Source of the DNA: Ligula intestinalis
Taxonomy: Eukaryota; Platyhelminthes; Cestoda; Diphyllobothriidea; Diphyllobothriidae
Length of the DNA: 64,000 bases
Direction of reading: 5' to 3'
Assembly (NCBI GenBank): GCA_036362985.1
Contig: JAYGXS010000004.1
Coordinates: 21,753,081 to 21,817,080 of the forward strand
Part shown: positions 1 through 10,945 of the stretch, piece after piece
Layout: every line of letters begins with the position of its first letter
Position numbering within the stretch: position 1 is the stretch's first letter
Translations under genes and position numbers: made by a program
The notes under the pieces: model-generated
Database searches by the model: none
Seen by the model: only the letters and a program-made list of their open reading frames with translations
Told to the model about the DNA's origin: nothing

Positions 1-539
1 GCGATTTGTGGCCTTGTTTAACATTTAAACAAGATTGTCGATATCTCTGGTACTATTGACAGGCAAACTATATTGTCTACATTTTAGCGGCCGAGGACTT
101 TGCGTTTGACGCGCGCACAAACGGACAAGGCACCTGAAGTTGTTTAATTCAGTTGGGCTGTTAATCGCCAGACCAAACAGACGAGCGGGAATGTCATGGT
201 AAAAGAGGAAATGAATGAGTAGGAACTAGTCTACTGAATATAGGTGCATATGTGCACGGAAACTAAATAATACACATTAAGAAATGGGTTACACCGATAA
301 TATCCTACATGGAGTGGAGGATTTTCTCTTATGTCTGATCAGTTACCAGTGCGGAATACAGTGCTAGGGGCAACTGTAGGGGCGGGAATGTTGTACGGTC
401 AAAGAGTGCGGGAGAACGATACGAATGATGAGGACGGCAGGAAGGGAGTCAACAGCTGCGAGGGAAAAAGGGCACCAGTTTCTTCACTGACACTTGATCA
501 CGTCACCTCCACCCCGGGGTCCGCGCCAAAAGGGCCGAC
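1..539. other. No gene recognised
   Basis: AT-rich sequence to the left of a decayed PLE reverse transcriptase. A 94-codon open frame on the minus strand overlaps the end of that remnant but matches nothing I know beyond it. The missing PLE C-terminal half would be expected here on the minus strand, but I cannot recognise it. Confidence 0.5.
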
Positions 540-1626
540 CTTTTTGAACTTTAATAATTATTCGGTCTCTTAGATCGTTACAACGTACCGACCATAGAAA
601 GCAAGTTCGTTGAATATGTGTTTGAAATTCGTTTGCCTGAACCGGCCCACGAAAACATATCGGAGAATTGGTTCGAGTGGTAAACCCAAGGCCATTCCCC
701 CCACTTGCCAATATAGCCGGCCACGGCAAATCTGCCATTTCTTTATAAACTTGACGTTTTATGTACATCGCGTTAGTATTTCTTTAGTGTCTCTCTGCTC
801 ATCCCTTTGTGGTAAGCTCTTTTTCCCGTATAGAGTCACGTATTAGTTTCTACTATGGGTACGCTGGTGGATAAGAAAGATACATATATTGGTAGCATAT
901 TCCTTTCTTCGACGTTGGTATTCTTGATAACCTCGATAAATTCCAAGGTGTCTTTCAAAATTTGCGGATACACACAACTTTGAAGTGGTTTTAAATTTAT
1001 GACCAGCAATTTTGCAATGGCCTGGTAGGACGAGTGTCTCATTTCCAAGAGTAGCTGAAGTGGTAACCTTTGTTTGTGAATTTTGGAAGGCTGTTTATTC
1101 TATGTATTTTAATATCCACGTGTCTTGGTTCCTAAAACTCTTTGTCAGATAAAACTCCTTCCTTATGGAGATTTTTTGTGTAGTTTTGTCAGTTGGGCTC
1201 TGATGGGCTGGGTCCAATCTCTAACTTTTGCGGATTTTGAGCGATTTTATACGATCCGATAAGATTTCTTCTGTCTTCGTCACATAATATGTCCTACCCA
1301 TCGGTAGTTCTCCTGAGTCTTTGTTGGGTCTTGTAAGTACGGCATTTTCATTTTGGCAAAGCTTTATAAAGCTATGGAGATGACCATTTTCAGGGACCTT
1401 TGTTCTTTGGAGCCTTCCTTAAATACTTTTGACAGGAATTTACTAGAGCCAATTTAGTACAATCAACTCCTGTAGACTCGGAGAGTTTTAGAACGGTTAC
1501 CTGCCTAAAGAGACTATCGAACTGATTTTCGAGCTCCATGTGCTTTCGCCTCCACCGTGCAATGCAAAACTTAGGACCTTTAGATGGTACATCCAAGAGA
1601 GTTTTTTCCAGAACTACTGAATACAT
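540..1626 (-). pseudogene. Penelope-like element reverse transcriptase remnant
   Basis: PLE reverse transcriptases copy element RNA at the target site. Minus-strand segments appear in the family order but in shifting frames. An N-terminal block with LENQFDSLFRQV lies at 1390-1626, a block with DSGELPMG near 1290-1380, a palm block with EFIEVIKNTNVEERNMLP at 836-1048, an RT motif-B-like block GGMALGLPLEPIL near 665-705, and FYGRYVV near 577-601. PLEs normally have a YVDD-type catalytic box at that last place; here the aspartates are gone, so the protein is dead. Several frameshifts and stops separate the blocks. No endonuclease domain is attached. The assignment rests on remembered family motifs, not on a search. 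Confidence 0.72.
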
Positions 1627-3396
1627 ATGAACTTACCGTTCCGAATTGATTGGAAGGACAATCAGAGCTTTAATCGGTTGGACACTTCGTAGAAGCTTAG
1701 CACACTTGACGCTTGTTTTCTTATTGCTGAATGTCTGTACATGGTCTTCAAACGTCAGTAACTCGAAACTTTCAAGAGGGCCGCAGTTTTCTGAAAAACG
1801 TTTCGCTTAAGTTCCTCAATTCTCTTGCTAACTGTCTATCTACCTGTCCATCCGTCTACAACTCAAACACAAGGCCATGGAAAAATGATAAAGTCTTACT
1901 AACTGCTACTGCCAAAGCTAAAGATTTTGATCGAATTTATTGGCTGCTCTTCGTCATGCCAACAGACACAGAGTTTCAGTGTGTCCGATCACGACGATCA
2001 CGGCTAGGATATTGTTGCTACTGTGGGTTACGCTGAAGTTGATGTGTTCACTGGGATGCTAGTGGCCTTAATTTACGTTAGAGGAGGCTGGTCATATTGA
2101 AATAACGACTTATCTAAATGTGCCCATCGGGACAATTTTGGGCTCAAAAGTGAGTAATCATATCAGCAGCTTAGCTTTTTCCATGCTATTAAAGTCTTTC
2201 GCACTGGTCGATTCACCTTGACCTTTTCTGTTCGTTTGACTTTGAAAAAAACTGCTTCCGATTTTGAAAGATATTCGTAATGGCTGTCAGCCCCCTGATA
2301 GCATTTGCGGGGGGCATTTCTTTGTCGTGAGTCACCAAAAAGATTTTTCCTTATATTAACTGCATTGTTTTTGTCGTTTCTCTTGTCGGCAAACTTCTAT
2401 ATAGAAGAATCACTTTGACATTAATTCATCAGTAAGCCCCAAAATGTGGTCGGTGGCTGTAGCAGGGCCCGAAGCAACACGGTGGTCGACTCGAATATCA
2501 AGGTTTTATATAACTATTCTATATCACTTCGGCCTTCATATCCCTTGACAGTAGCTTAGTTGGGAATATTTTAGCCCGTTCGTTTGAATCTGATGGATTT
2601 GTTCCAGGCCACTGCTTTGTACGATTGCGTGAATGGAAATATTTAAGAGTTTCCTCCTCGTGTTAGAAGAATTCTGCGACGATTACAATGTCCTTATCTG
2701 ACCCACTTTATAGACCAGAACTGAAAACGCCTTTGCCACTTTTGAGCACAACTTAGCTGGTCATGTCTTAGGGTAAAAATTAATCGAACGCTCCCTTTCT
2801 CAGTCGGTGCGTTTTGAATGTTGTACGCAGTGCCCTTCACTACAAAATTCGACACTTCAGGTTTGCAGTTGCGCACGCAGTTAGTTTAACTACTTCCCAA
2901 TGACGGATATTTTATTACCTTTATATTATGCGTAATTTATAAGCACGATGATGCAACCTAGGTGGCACCGTATGGATGGTTAGGCACAGAAATGGCCATG
3001 GCATTAGCAGGCTATTATAAACCATACAAAACGCACCCTTTCGTACGGACGACTAACATGGGTAGGAAATGGGATCCAGGAAAAACATGAGTTTTTATTA
3101 GGGTGGAAAGGAGACAAAAGTCAGCTTCCAGTGTCCAGACCCAGAGTAATTTTGGACTAGTTTATTGGGAAGTATTCGAATAGGAATTATTTGGAAGATT
3201 TTGATTTAGGAGTTTTATAAATGTTAAACCAATTATTTCTAGTACTTCGTGCTATCTTATTTTTGGTTTATTGATGAGGCCCATTGTGCCTGAAGTATAC
3301 AACTTATTATTATTATATAAGAACAGCTAGCCACTTTCATTGAACCAAAGAATGGACAGCCATATTCAAGACGGTAAAGGGCAAGCAACCAGGTGA
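1627..3396. other. No gene recognised; one short hairpin
   Basis: Nothing coding is recognisable. Around 2289-2315 a short inverted repeat (GCCCCC and GGGGGC around a 14-base loop) could fold, but no CTRR terminus or element end follows it. Confidence 0.45.
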
Positions 3397-3545
3397 GGCA
3401 TTTGTAGCTCAGTGGTTAGAGAGTTGGCTTCCGGTAAAGGCCTTCTCTACTACGCGGGTTCAAATCCCGCCGAATGCCTCCAGTTTTTTACAATTGGGTC
3501 AACTCAAATCAAGCAAATCTGCCAAACCTCCTTATAATAAAGACT
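3397..3545 (+). repeat. tRNA-derived SINE (family B)
   Basis: A tRNA-like head occupies 3397-3478: the 5' GGCATTT can pair with the 3' GAATGCC, the A-box-like part is TAGCTCAGTGG and the B-box-like part is GGGTTCAAATCCC. It is followed by an AT-rich tail ending near GCCAAACC. The same head and tail recur at 11447-11570 (-), 25599-25700 (-) and 25701-25825 (+), so this is a dispersed element and not a single tRNA gene. The anticodon arm region is distorted, which argues against a working tRNA. Confidence 0.75.
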
Positions 3546-5049
3546 ATTTAACTTCAAGAAATAAACCACATATTCGAGAAGCTTTGGCTGTAATTCTATT
3601 GGGGTGGGGGATGGATTCAAATATTGGTGTAGCTTAAACCTACGTCCTTGACGATGGAACGTTCAGTCATAGGAGTGCCTTAAAAATAATTGCTTGTGGT
3701 AGCTCCTTAGATGCAAAATATATATGTGGTGCATAGAAAGTAAGAATTTCATTTGCCCTATTGAACTCCACGCGAAAAGGGTGAACAATAAGGCATGGAC
3801 TTATTTTAAACATCTGTGCACTATAGACTGACAGAAGGAATATATGTATTTTAGATCTTCAAAGTAAATAAAAGGGTAAGAGTTTTTCAATGCTACTGAA
3901 ATACCATTCATACAGAGCTAAGCAAATTGGGACCTAGCATGATACCTTGAAGGACATCACTTGCAATAAGGGTCCTATTAGATGCGTCTGACGTAATGAT
4001 GCCAAAAGGGGTCCCTGAAATCCTAGAGCCTCATTTTAAGTATGAGATGCCTTGTCAATGGTTCTACTAAACCAAAATAGCTTACAACCGCAGATGGATG
4101 ATCAATTAAAAGAACATTCCACAGATTTAGAAAGAGCATGTTACGTGTTTCATAAGAGCGACTGCGCAAAAAACCATATTGGAGGGATCTAAGAGGTTGA
4201 TTGGTTATGCAAGAAGTTGGTAATCTTCATGACATTTACAGTTTAGCACGAGGGTGCGTTTTATGCACACCCTAAGGCAGGATAGTCTGCCTCTTATCCT
4301 TACTGTTATACCATTGTGTGTTCCTGTGTCAACACTGGCTAAGTCCCCCACTTACGTGTTAGGACGAGAAGGCAGATCAGGATAGCAGATAGTAATTTAC
4401 TGTTACTAGTTCTGCTTGTACACCAGCTCTGTCCAGCAGCTTGTCTTCTGTGCCCGTCAGCAGCTTGTGTTTTGTCGTCGTCTCGGCCAACAGCTCTCTA
4501 GCAGCCGTGTCCTGGGTCGCTAATAGCAGAATGCCCTTCGGCTCGTAACCTCGCTATTTAAGAGGCAGTAGTCATTGCTCCCCGTTGGCTCTCCATGACT
4601 AGACGTGCGCGCTCGCTTGCTTTCGCGCACATGTGCATGTGTCCTCAGCGTGACCTCCCGATAGCAGCAACCCGACCACGGGGCAGTCTCACTTGCGCGT
4701 GCCTCCTTTTTCTTGGCCTAATATTCGTTCTTTGAAGGTCGCTTGTAACTGCATGAACCGGTCGCCAGTAAGGTCCCTTTGTTCTGGTACCCTCAGGGTT
4801 GCCCGAGTGATAACTCACGCCCGGACCGTCCCAACACCTAACGAAAAAGTCGTGGTGGTTGTTTTGAATCGTCAGCAATTTTAATTTGCCAGAAATTGAC
4901 TGGCGTGCAAATACTTTTCCTTCCAAACGTAAGAAATGGGTGATACTATTTACTTTTCACAATTGCCTCAATTGCTCAGCTCAGGTAAAAGAAACTTAAC
5001 ATATGAGTATAAACAAAGCTACGAGGCACAGATAAATTATCCAGTTTAT
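3546..5049. other. No gene recognised
   Basis: Unique-looking sequence with no open frame that resembles a protein I know. Frames near 4645-4926 are under 100 codons on both strands and look like chance. Confidence 0.45.
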
Positions 5050-5590
5050 CATCCCCTAATGAAGACGAGGAAGAACAAAGGCGCTTACGTCGACTACAGT
5101 GTACTGTTACTGATGTTTAGGAAATTTCCTCGTTTCTATCATCAGAGGGGTTATATAGTTGTTCTTGCTTGCTGGGAGTTCTTCATTTGTACCGCCTGTC
5201 CTGTGTTATAGGCATGCTTAACGCACAGACCCTCACTTTCCTGCTCTCTGTGGATTAGCTTTGGCCAATCCATGGTAGACTGCTGATGACCTCGTGTGAC
5301 CCCTGTCGCCCGCATGGCTGTTGCAGTCGCTGCTAGGCCTGCATGCCCATAATGTGCACTGTCACAACTTCTACAGGACCTCCCCTCATAATTGGGTGGA
5401 CGAATCAGCTTTCGCTCCCCAGGTGGGTTACGTACAGTTGTTCGGGCAAGTCGGTGCGTAGAGGATTCACGTTGGCCGTGTGACTTCCGGCTGGTGTTTT
5501 CCCCATGCTGCGAAGACGACCACTGTTGGCAAAGTTTTAAGTCAATTCAGTAACGCTTTCGGCCTTGTCTGGACTGACCGGAGTCTGGTT
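5050..5590 (-). repeat. PLE pseudo-LTR-like arm, left copy of an inverted repeat
   Basis: This stretch is the reverse complement, with mismatches, of 8530-9060: for example GACGAGGAAGA, a shared GTGTTATAGGCATGCTTAAC block and GACTGCTGATGACCTC all recur in inverted order. Penelope elements are known to have terminal repeats in direct or inverted orientation, and PLE endonuclease remnants lie between the two arms. The orientation given is that of the hammerhead-like motif inside it. Confidence 0.62.
5108..5150 (-). ncRNA. Hammerhead-ribozyme-like motif in PLE arm
   Basis: On the minus strand a CTGATGA core box (5139-5145) is followed by a possible hairpin with GAAA and TTTC arms. The expected GAAA box reads TAAAC, so the copy is probably inactive. 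The matching motif in the other arm is at 8957-9002. Confidence 0.4.
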
Positions 5591-6056
5591 AGCTGGGTGT
5601 AAATTAATATTTCTGTTGATAGTGCTCACAGAGGACCAAATTGGGAGCGCCAGTCGGGCCAACTTGTCGCTGTATCGACCGATGACTTTTGTGTCCCCGA
5701 AGGTGGAATTATATTTATCCTGTTCTACGTGACCGTAGACCAGTGACAGTCGCGGGTGACTGCAAGTTGGTGTTCATACGACGTTGTGCAGACGCGTTTG
5801 CCCATTTCTTCAACATATCTCGCGCTGCAATTTCGGTATGGTATGCTGTAGATCACTGTTGATTGTTCTGTTGCCGGTAGCGGGTCCTTGGGTCTCCTTA
5901 ACTGCTGTCGGATAGTCGAATCCGGTTTATGGGCCATCCCCATTTCAAAGGAATTCAGGATTTATCTAAGTTCCGTAAATATTTCTATGGTTAATTTTAA
6001 AAGTCAGTTTGACGAAGAAGAAGAAGAATGCTACATAGAGGATTTTACAAACCTGC

Positions 6057-6509
6057 ATTTTCAGCAAAAATGGTTCCATTCACGGAGAGCAGATGGCAAG
6101 GTAAATTAAGGATCATTTTAAAACGACAAAGGAAAAAGGTCATTTAATACTCACAAGTCAAGTTTTTCACGACATTCCCATCAACTATGGAGACAGATCG
6201 GCTTTCAACTTCTCCATTTCTGCTTCTTCGCACGCTTTTTTTCGTTTTGTCATCCTACGGAGAATTTTCGATGTTGGTGTTGTTTGTGAATTGCATATGC
6301 GACAGATTGGCTGCATTTGACAAATATAGGGATGGTGATATGTTGTAGATAAAATAACTTGTTCTCGTGCATTTAAAAAGGTAACAGTGTACTGTAGATA
6401 TGACCTCATGATCACAAATGCAGACAAACAAAGCAGAGGATTAGAGAGGGTGGTATAAGTTAATAAATTGCCCCGTGAATGGAGAGCAAAAAATGGGTGG
6501 CTCAAATTC
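6057..6509 (-). mobile_element. Internally deleted CR1-like LINE (both ends only)
   Basis: About 180 bp from 6057 match the 3' end of the long CR1 copy (27780-27960), and the rest matches its 5' end (about 30600-30867), so about 2.6 kb of body is missing. A GAA-rich stretch at 6012-6029 sits where the long copy has its GAT repeat tail. A minus-strand frame in the 5' part contains MQPICRICNS, equivalent to MRPICRNCNS of the long copy. Confidence 0.72.
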
Positions 6510-6619
6510 GAAAGCCGCAAACAGTGGCCAATCGGCGCCTATGTTAGACAGTTGTTGATCTTTCTACATATTTAAACTTTAATTGTTATGTACAGCGTTC
6601 ATTTCCCTTGCAAACGTTT

Positions 6620-6654
6620 GGCCTGATGACGAGTTGCTGAAAAAATTGTTTGCC
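6620..6654 (+). ncRNA. Hammerhead-like motif in PLE tail
   Basis: GGC is followed by a perfect CTGATGA box, a short weak stem II region, GAAA, a few bases, and then GCC, which can pair with GGC as stem I. Related tails occur at 9832-9865 (-), 10894-10926 (+), 57163-57199 (-) and 57780-57819 (+). Stem II is poor, so activity is doubtful. Confidence 0.5.
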
Positions 6655-6789
6655 ATAAACTGACTTTTAAAATTCAGGATTCTTGCGGTCTCCTTTGAAA
6701 ATTTCTGCACGTAGGGGATCACAAGGCAAAATTTCGGTTTGTCGTCGTTTAGGCGCTCATGGGTAGGCTTCCGACCGTGAAAAACCATT

Positions 6790-7329
6790 GACTGTGAACA
6801 GAAAGCTTAGGTATTTTGCCTTCTCATTCCTCTCACCATCGCTACGATGCGTTTGAACACATTAGAAGAGAGTTCTGACACAACAGCGTTTGTGACCAAT
6901 GGGATAGTTACTTTGAAATTAGAGGATGCATTTGGTATTTGTTTTCTTACTCAATATAACAGTTCTCATTCTCCCCTCGAAAGTCCTCTGTACTTATATA
7001 TCCAGGAGGAGCAACTACTGATTGGTTTCTTCTTCAATCGTAAATTAAATGGTAGTAAATATGGAGTTCAGACAAGTCTTAAAGTTCTGTAGTGACTAAC
7101 TCAACAGGAAATACACTTGTGAAAGCCTGTCGTGACTAGCTCAAGTTTAGGTGCACTGTTGGAACGCTTGCTGCTTCCGACCTCTGTAACAGCCAATCAC
7201 AGGCCGACTCAGACAGGACCTCATGTGACGACAGCCGAACAGCGATCACTTCAGACGCCGTCCGCTGGCTTGTGGTTGTGCGGTCGTCTGGTAGTCAAGT
7301 TCCAACTGCCTATATTTCTATTCATTATT
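6790..7329. other. No gene recognised
   Basis: Upstream of the PLE endonuclease piece on the minus strand, where PLE reverse transcriptase would be expected. I cannot find RT motifs here. A plus frame at 6847-7092 has no recognisable domain. Confidence 0.4.
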
Positions 7330-7412
7330 ATGTACAGAACATACTGTAAGGAAGGAGAAGGCGCGATCTCTGGAATGAAAATTTGATTTTCTGAGTTTTC
7401 GACCGATAAAAT
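7330..7412 (-). repeat. PLE tail fragment
   Basis: Its reverse complement matches 8187-8290, sharing TTTGCTGCTTTCTCAT and CCAGAGATCGCG. The hammerhead stem II present in the 8187 copy is deleted here. Confidence 0.5.
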
Positions 7413-7709
7413 GAGAAAGCAGCAAACGTTGGCCATGCGTAAACGGGGATGGGAGGGGGGTGGCACTTGTGATTGGTCCATACCCACGCCTCGTCCATAC
7501 TCACGCCAGCTTATCGCGTCACCCCCGTGCGCATCCCTGGAGTTATGGCATGTGACCTTGACTTGGCAGCCTGTGTGCTTGGACAGGAACTGGGCCGTGG
7601 TTGCTGATCGCGGGCACGGATGGCAAAATAACAGGACGTTATATCCACATGCCTGTTGATGGAGTTGGAGTCTGATATCCAGGCTTCCAGTAGTTATCAC
7701 TCCGTCTTA

Positions 7710-8135
7710 TTAGCAGCGCGTGCCATTATCCATGTGCCCGAGAAGTCGCATTCGTGGCATTCTTCCAGTGTGGGTAGAGATCTTGCACAGTGAGTCGCCT
7801 CTCCGCACTGCCCGTTTGTGTTCCATTATTCGCGAGCGTAGTCTTCGCCCGATCTGCCCTGTATAATGGCAGGAACGGTTACGACATGGCATCTGAGCAA
7901 CAACGTCAGACTGCTCGCATACATCCAGTGGGTTTTTTATTTGCATGACGCGTGAAAACATGATAGCTGTCAGACGATTATCGATACCCGCGCCGAGCTC
8001 TGTCGCGATACGCTCGGTTGCTTTTGATACATTTTTATGTACGACAAAGGGCGCTTGAGCGTTGATGGCTCTCTTTCTTTTGTTCCCGTAGGCGCGTATG
8101 GAAGCAGCGGCTGACGAAGTTGTTAGGGTAGCCAT
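7710..8135 (-). pseudogene. PLE GIY-YIG endonuclease fragment
   Basis: A 141-codon minus-strand frame. The middle reads VVAQMPCRNRSCHYTGQIGR, then RLRSRIMEHKRAVRRGDSL. This fits the PLE nuclease pattern of a cysteine pair, Y(I/T)G..GRRL, and EHK.AVRRGD. The first half, with ERIATELGAGIDNRLTA, has no clear match, and no RT is attached. It lies between the inverted PLE arms at 5050-5590 and 8530-9060 and probably belongs to the same compound. It could be expressed only as a fragment. Confidence 0.65.
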
Positions 8136-8186
8136 TCCTGGCCAGTTGGTCCCGAAAATGTAGAAATTTCTGCACTCACGTAGCCT

Positions 8187-8440
8187 ATGTTTGCTGCTTT
8201 CTCATCTTCTCTGTCGATGGTTTCTCCTGTGGAGTCGAAAGCTCAGAAGAATAAAAGTGTCGTTCCAGAGATCGCGTCTTCTTCTTCTTTACAACAAGAA
8301 CCTGGGACACGCATATTTGCTTCTATTCGACAGAATATACTCTTCTTACTACTCTGCCCTTTTCAAGACTTCTCTCTTCTCCAAAGGGATCGGGCCTGGA
8401 ATATCGCAGCCGTTAGGGTTAAACTTATTAGCCTACAAAC
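8187..8440 (+). repeat. PLE tail with hammerhead-like motif
   Basis: Contains CTGTCGATGG, a short hairpin CTCC/GGAG, GAAAG and then AATAAAAGTGTCGTTCC (8211-8255). This layout repeats in the tails at 53641-53690 and 54681-54730. Downstream, a run ending in AGGGTTTAACTTA-like sequence also occurs at 12560-12722 and 50570-50790, so all belong to one dispersed family. Confidence 0.5.
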
Positions 8441-8529
8441 CTACCACGGGATATTCCTGCACGTCATTCTCTTTGATTGCGGAAAATGTGTCATGGGTAT
8501 ATTTCGCCCAGAATTTTAGTTTGCATCCA

Positions 8530-9060
8530 GCCTACCAGGCCCTCCGTGCAAGACTTCAGTCAGTCCAGACAACGCCGACAGTGCTAGCGAATCGACCTAC
8601 AGCTTTGCTTACAGTGTTCGTCGTCGCAGCAAGAGGAAATGGCCAGCCGGAAGTCATACGGCCAACGTGAATCCTCTATTCACATGTGAAACGACAAATG
8701 ATTCGCCCACTCGGTTATGCGGGGAATTTCTGTGGAAGTCATCTTAGTTCACTCGATGTGCATGCAGGGCTAGCAGTGAATACGACGGCCGTGCAGGCGG
8801 CAGGGGTCACATGAGGTCATCAGCAGTCCACCATGGATGGGGCCAAAGCCAAGCCGCAGACAGCAGGAAGGTGCGTGTCCGTGTGTTAAGCATGCCTATA
8901 ACACAAAACAGGCGGTCCGACTGAACAACTGTCGGCATGCAGGAACAATTACTCCACCCCTCTGATTATGGAAACGAGAAAGTTTCCAAAACGTCAGGAC
9001 CAATACACTATGCTCCATGAAATCGTCTTTTGCTCTTCCTCGTCTTTATTGGGGATGGTG
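8530..9060 (+). repeat. PLE pseudo-LTR-like arm, right copy of an inverted repeat
   Basis: Inverted partner of 5050-5590. The hammerhead-like motif sits at 8957-9002. Confidence 0.62.
8957..9002 (+). ncRNA. Hammerhead-like motif in PLE arm
   Basis: CTGATTA, then a perfect GGAAAC/GTTTCC hairpin with a 6-base loop, then AAAACGTC. The fold of core box plus stem II is kept; the GAAA box has become AAAA and the CTGATGA box has one change. Confidence 0.45.
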
Positions 9061-9819
9061 AACGGGATATACATATTTATATTATATAGTATATTTCATT
9101 AGCAATAGTGGCGTCCACAATTTATTCATGCATTTTCATCTTAACCTTTTTACATGTGATCACACATTAATAAATTTTTGCCTAAAAGTCCGCGCTTATC
9201 CGGTAAAGTCAGTGGGAAAGCGGAACGACCACGACTGTACGCCTTTTAACGAGAAATTAGCATTTAATTTTGCAAGCACTAGATTGGCAGAACATTTCTC
9301 AACTATTTATCCAGACTCTCCCTCGATAATATGACCTAAGCGAAGGACTCTTTCATTCTATTCCAAAGAAGCTGGTTCAAATAAATTCTGTTACTTCCAT
9401 TGTTCCCTACTTTGTTTAAAAAAGACTTACAGAGTTACATAAGCATCTATTCATAAGCGCATTATTGGTCCACTTAAGGATCACGCATATAGTTAAATTA
9501 GTTTAAAAAAGGGACCTCGCGCGAGATAGATGTAGGGAGTCCAGCGAGAAATTATGCTAATCCTCTGAGACTTGGTACTCATGACTTCCATCTCCGATCG
9601 TCCGCTAAGTCTCATAAGGTCATTTTATCTCAGATTTTTTACTGATGTCTAGTGGTGAGAGAAAAGAAAATCTACTTCTATCACCGAAAACGGTTTGACC
9701 AACACTAGTGAACTTTCTTCCGAGATGACAGACGCTTAGCTTCTGCGGCCTTAAGGGTTGGACCTGAGGAGTAAAGAAAATGCAAAGCGGCATCAATGGG
9801 TTGTCTATTCTTATGAAAA
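9061..9819. other. No gene recognised
   Basis: AT-rich spacer with no recognisable coding or repeat signal. Confidence 0.45.
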
Positions 9820-9935
9820 GTCAGTTTATTAGGCAAACATGTTTTCGGCAATTCTTCGTCGGGCCATTAACTTTGCAGAACAATGAAAGTTTGTACGTGT
9901 AGAAAAATCAATAACTATCTGACCACTGCGGGTTC
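9820..9935 (-). repeat. PLE tail with hammerhead-like motif
   Basis: On the minus strand the tail reads from CCGCAGTGG through TTATTGATTTTT to AATAAACTGACTTTTC, as at 6513-6670 and 10800-10945. The core (9832-9865) has GGC, CCGACGA, GAAA and GCC. Confidence 0.55.
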
Positions 9936-10494
9936 TTTCAATCTGCGCAAGTCGTGTAGAGGCACGTGGGATAGAAGCACGTGAGTGACGCGCCGAATGT
10001 TCTGGAAACGCGCCCCTTGAGGGGCGCGCGCGCGTGCGAATCTTCCCCGTATTTATAGAACTGATCATGGAAGTCCATAACTATTATCATGTTTAAATTT
10101 AATAATAATAAATAAATAATAATCACTAAGATAATTGATCACTACCTTTGTTTTACCTTATACTACAATGGCCGCTCCCTGGACGACCTTGACGGGCAGG
10201 GATAAATAACGAGGCCGACTGAGGACCTGGACTTCATCTTCCAGCGCGCTCCCATCGTCGCTACGGCTCTTCCCGTCCGGTCAAAGATTCAACTGCCGTT
10301 CTTTCCAAAGACAGTACCCCCCTTCAGTTTATTTTTGTATTAGGTTCTCCTGTAGATTATTTTTGTACCCAGGACCTTCAAGACACTCATCTCCAATCAC
10401 TGACTTCTCTTTTTGGGCTGACTGTCGTATTGTTCGCTCGGTGGCTTGTTTCCAATACTCGTCCCCGTCCTTTGTCGTCGGCTTCGCATTACAG
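9936..10494. other. No gene; GC-rich perfect hairpin near 10010
   Basis: CGCGCCCC and GGGGCGCG around a 4-base loop (about 10009-10028) form a strong hairpin. A minus-strand frame at 10329-10523 has no recognised domain. Confidence 0.4.
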
Positions 10495-10796
10495 TAGGCG
10501 AGATCGACGTGTTGGGTGAGCAACTGCCACTATTGGGTGGGGACGATGTGCTATCGTCCCCTGGCGTCTGCGTCGGCCACGGAAGGGACAGGGCTCGTGT
10601 TAGAGTTTTCTGACAGCACAGCACTGGATTCATTAGACGTATAGCCACTACTTCCACTGCTGCCAGCACCCGTTGGCGTAGGCCTTCGGGGAAGTTGGTT
10701 GGTGTCCGTGGTCGACGCCGACGCCAGGTGACGATAGCACATCGGTTCCACCCACTAGTGACAGTTGCTCAACCAACATGCCGATCTCGCCTACTT
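10495..10796. repeat. PLE-derived inverted repeat
   Basis: The left arm (10495-10580) and right arm (10705-10796) are reverse complements with few mismatches, sharing GTAGGCGAGATCG, GATGTGCTATCGTC and CTGGCGTC. The loop, read on the minus strand, encodes AIRLMNPVLCCQK, related to AIRLMKPVLCAQK at 23249 onward. The same arms form the core of the palindrome at 57155-57832. Confidence 0.62.
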
Positions 10797-10945
10797 GAGC
10801 AGACTGACAGTCCGCAGTGGCCAATCGGCGCCCAACTCAGACAATTATTGATTTTTATACACGTTCAACCTTTCATTGCTTTGCAAAGTTAACGACTTGA
10901 CGACGAATTGACGAAAACATTTTTGCCTAATAAACTGACTTTTCA
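10797..10945 (+). repeat. PLE tail
   Basis: Continues directly from the inverted repeat. It contains CAGTGGCCAATCGGCGCC and ends with TAATAAACTGACTTTTCAA. A weak hammerhead core lies at 10894-10926 (TTGACGA, GAAA). Confidence 0.55.

Larger units (their letters stand above)
5963..6670. mobile_element. 708-bp compound insertion with 11-bp target duplication
   Basis: The PLE reading frame is broken by this block. The same 11 bases, AATTCAGGATT, flank it at 5952-5962 and 6671-6681. The block ends are inverted relatives (AAAAGTCAGTTT on the left, AAACTGACTTTT on the right), as in other PLE tails of this window, and a mini CR1 lies within. Confidence 0.6.
5725..6740 (-). pseudogene. PLE GIY-YIG endonuclease remnant, split by an insertion
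   Basis: GIY-YIG endonucleases nick the target for PLE integration. On the minus strand a first piece (about 6682-6740) reads PKFCLVIPYVQKFSKETARIL, a linker often seen before the nuclease. The second piece (5725-5951) reads MAHKPDSTIRQQLRRPKDPL, then VIYSIPYRNC, then YVEEMGKRV and YEHQLAV. These match the AHKP..T, PKDPLP, IPC..C and YVGETG positions of PLE nucleases, with decayed residues. The two pieces join at ILN when the insertion at 5963-6670 is removed. Confidence 0.72.

Noticed and set aside
2289..2315. A Helitron 3' hairpin
   Set aside because: The stem is good, but no CTRR follows within the expected distance.
3397..3478. A functional tRNA gene
   Set aside because: A and B boxes and an acceptor stem are visible, but the anticodon arm is distorted and the same head plus tail recurs three more times in the window, which fits a SINE.
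7251..7700. A 149-codon minus-strand protein
   Set aside because: It overlaps a PLE tail fragment, changes composition abruptly and contains no recognisable domain.
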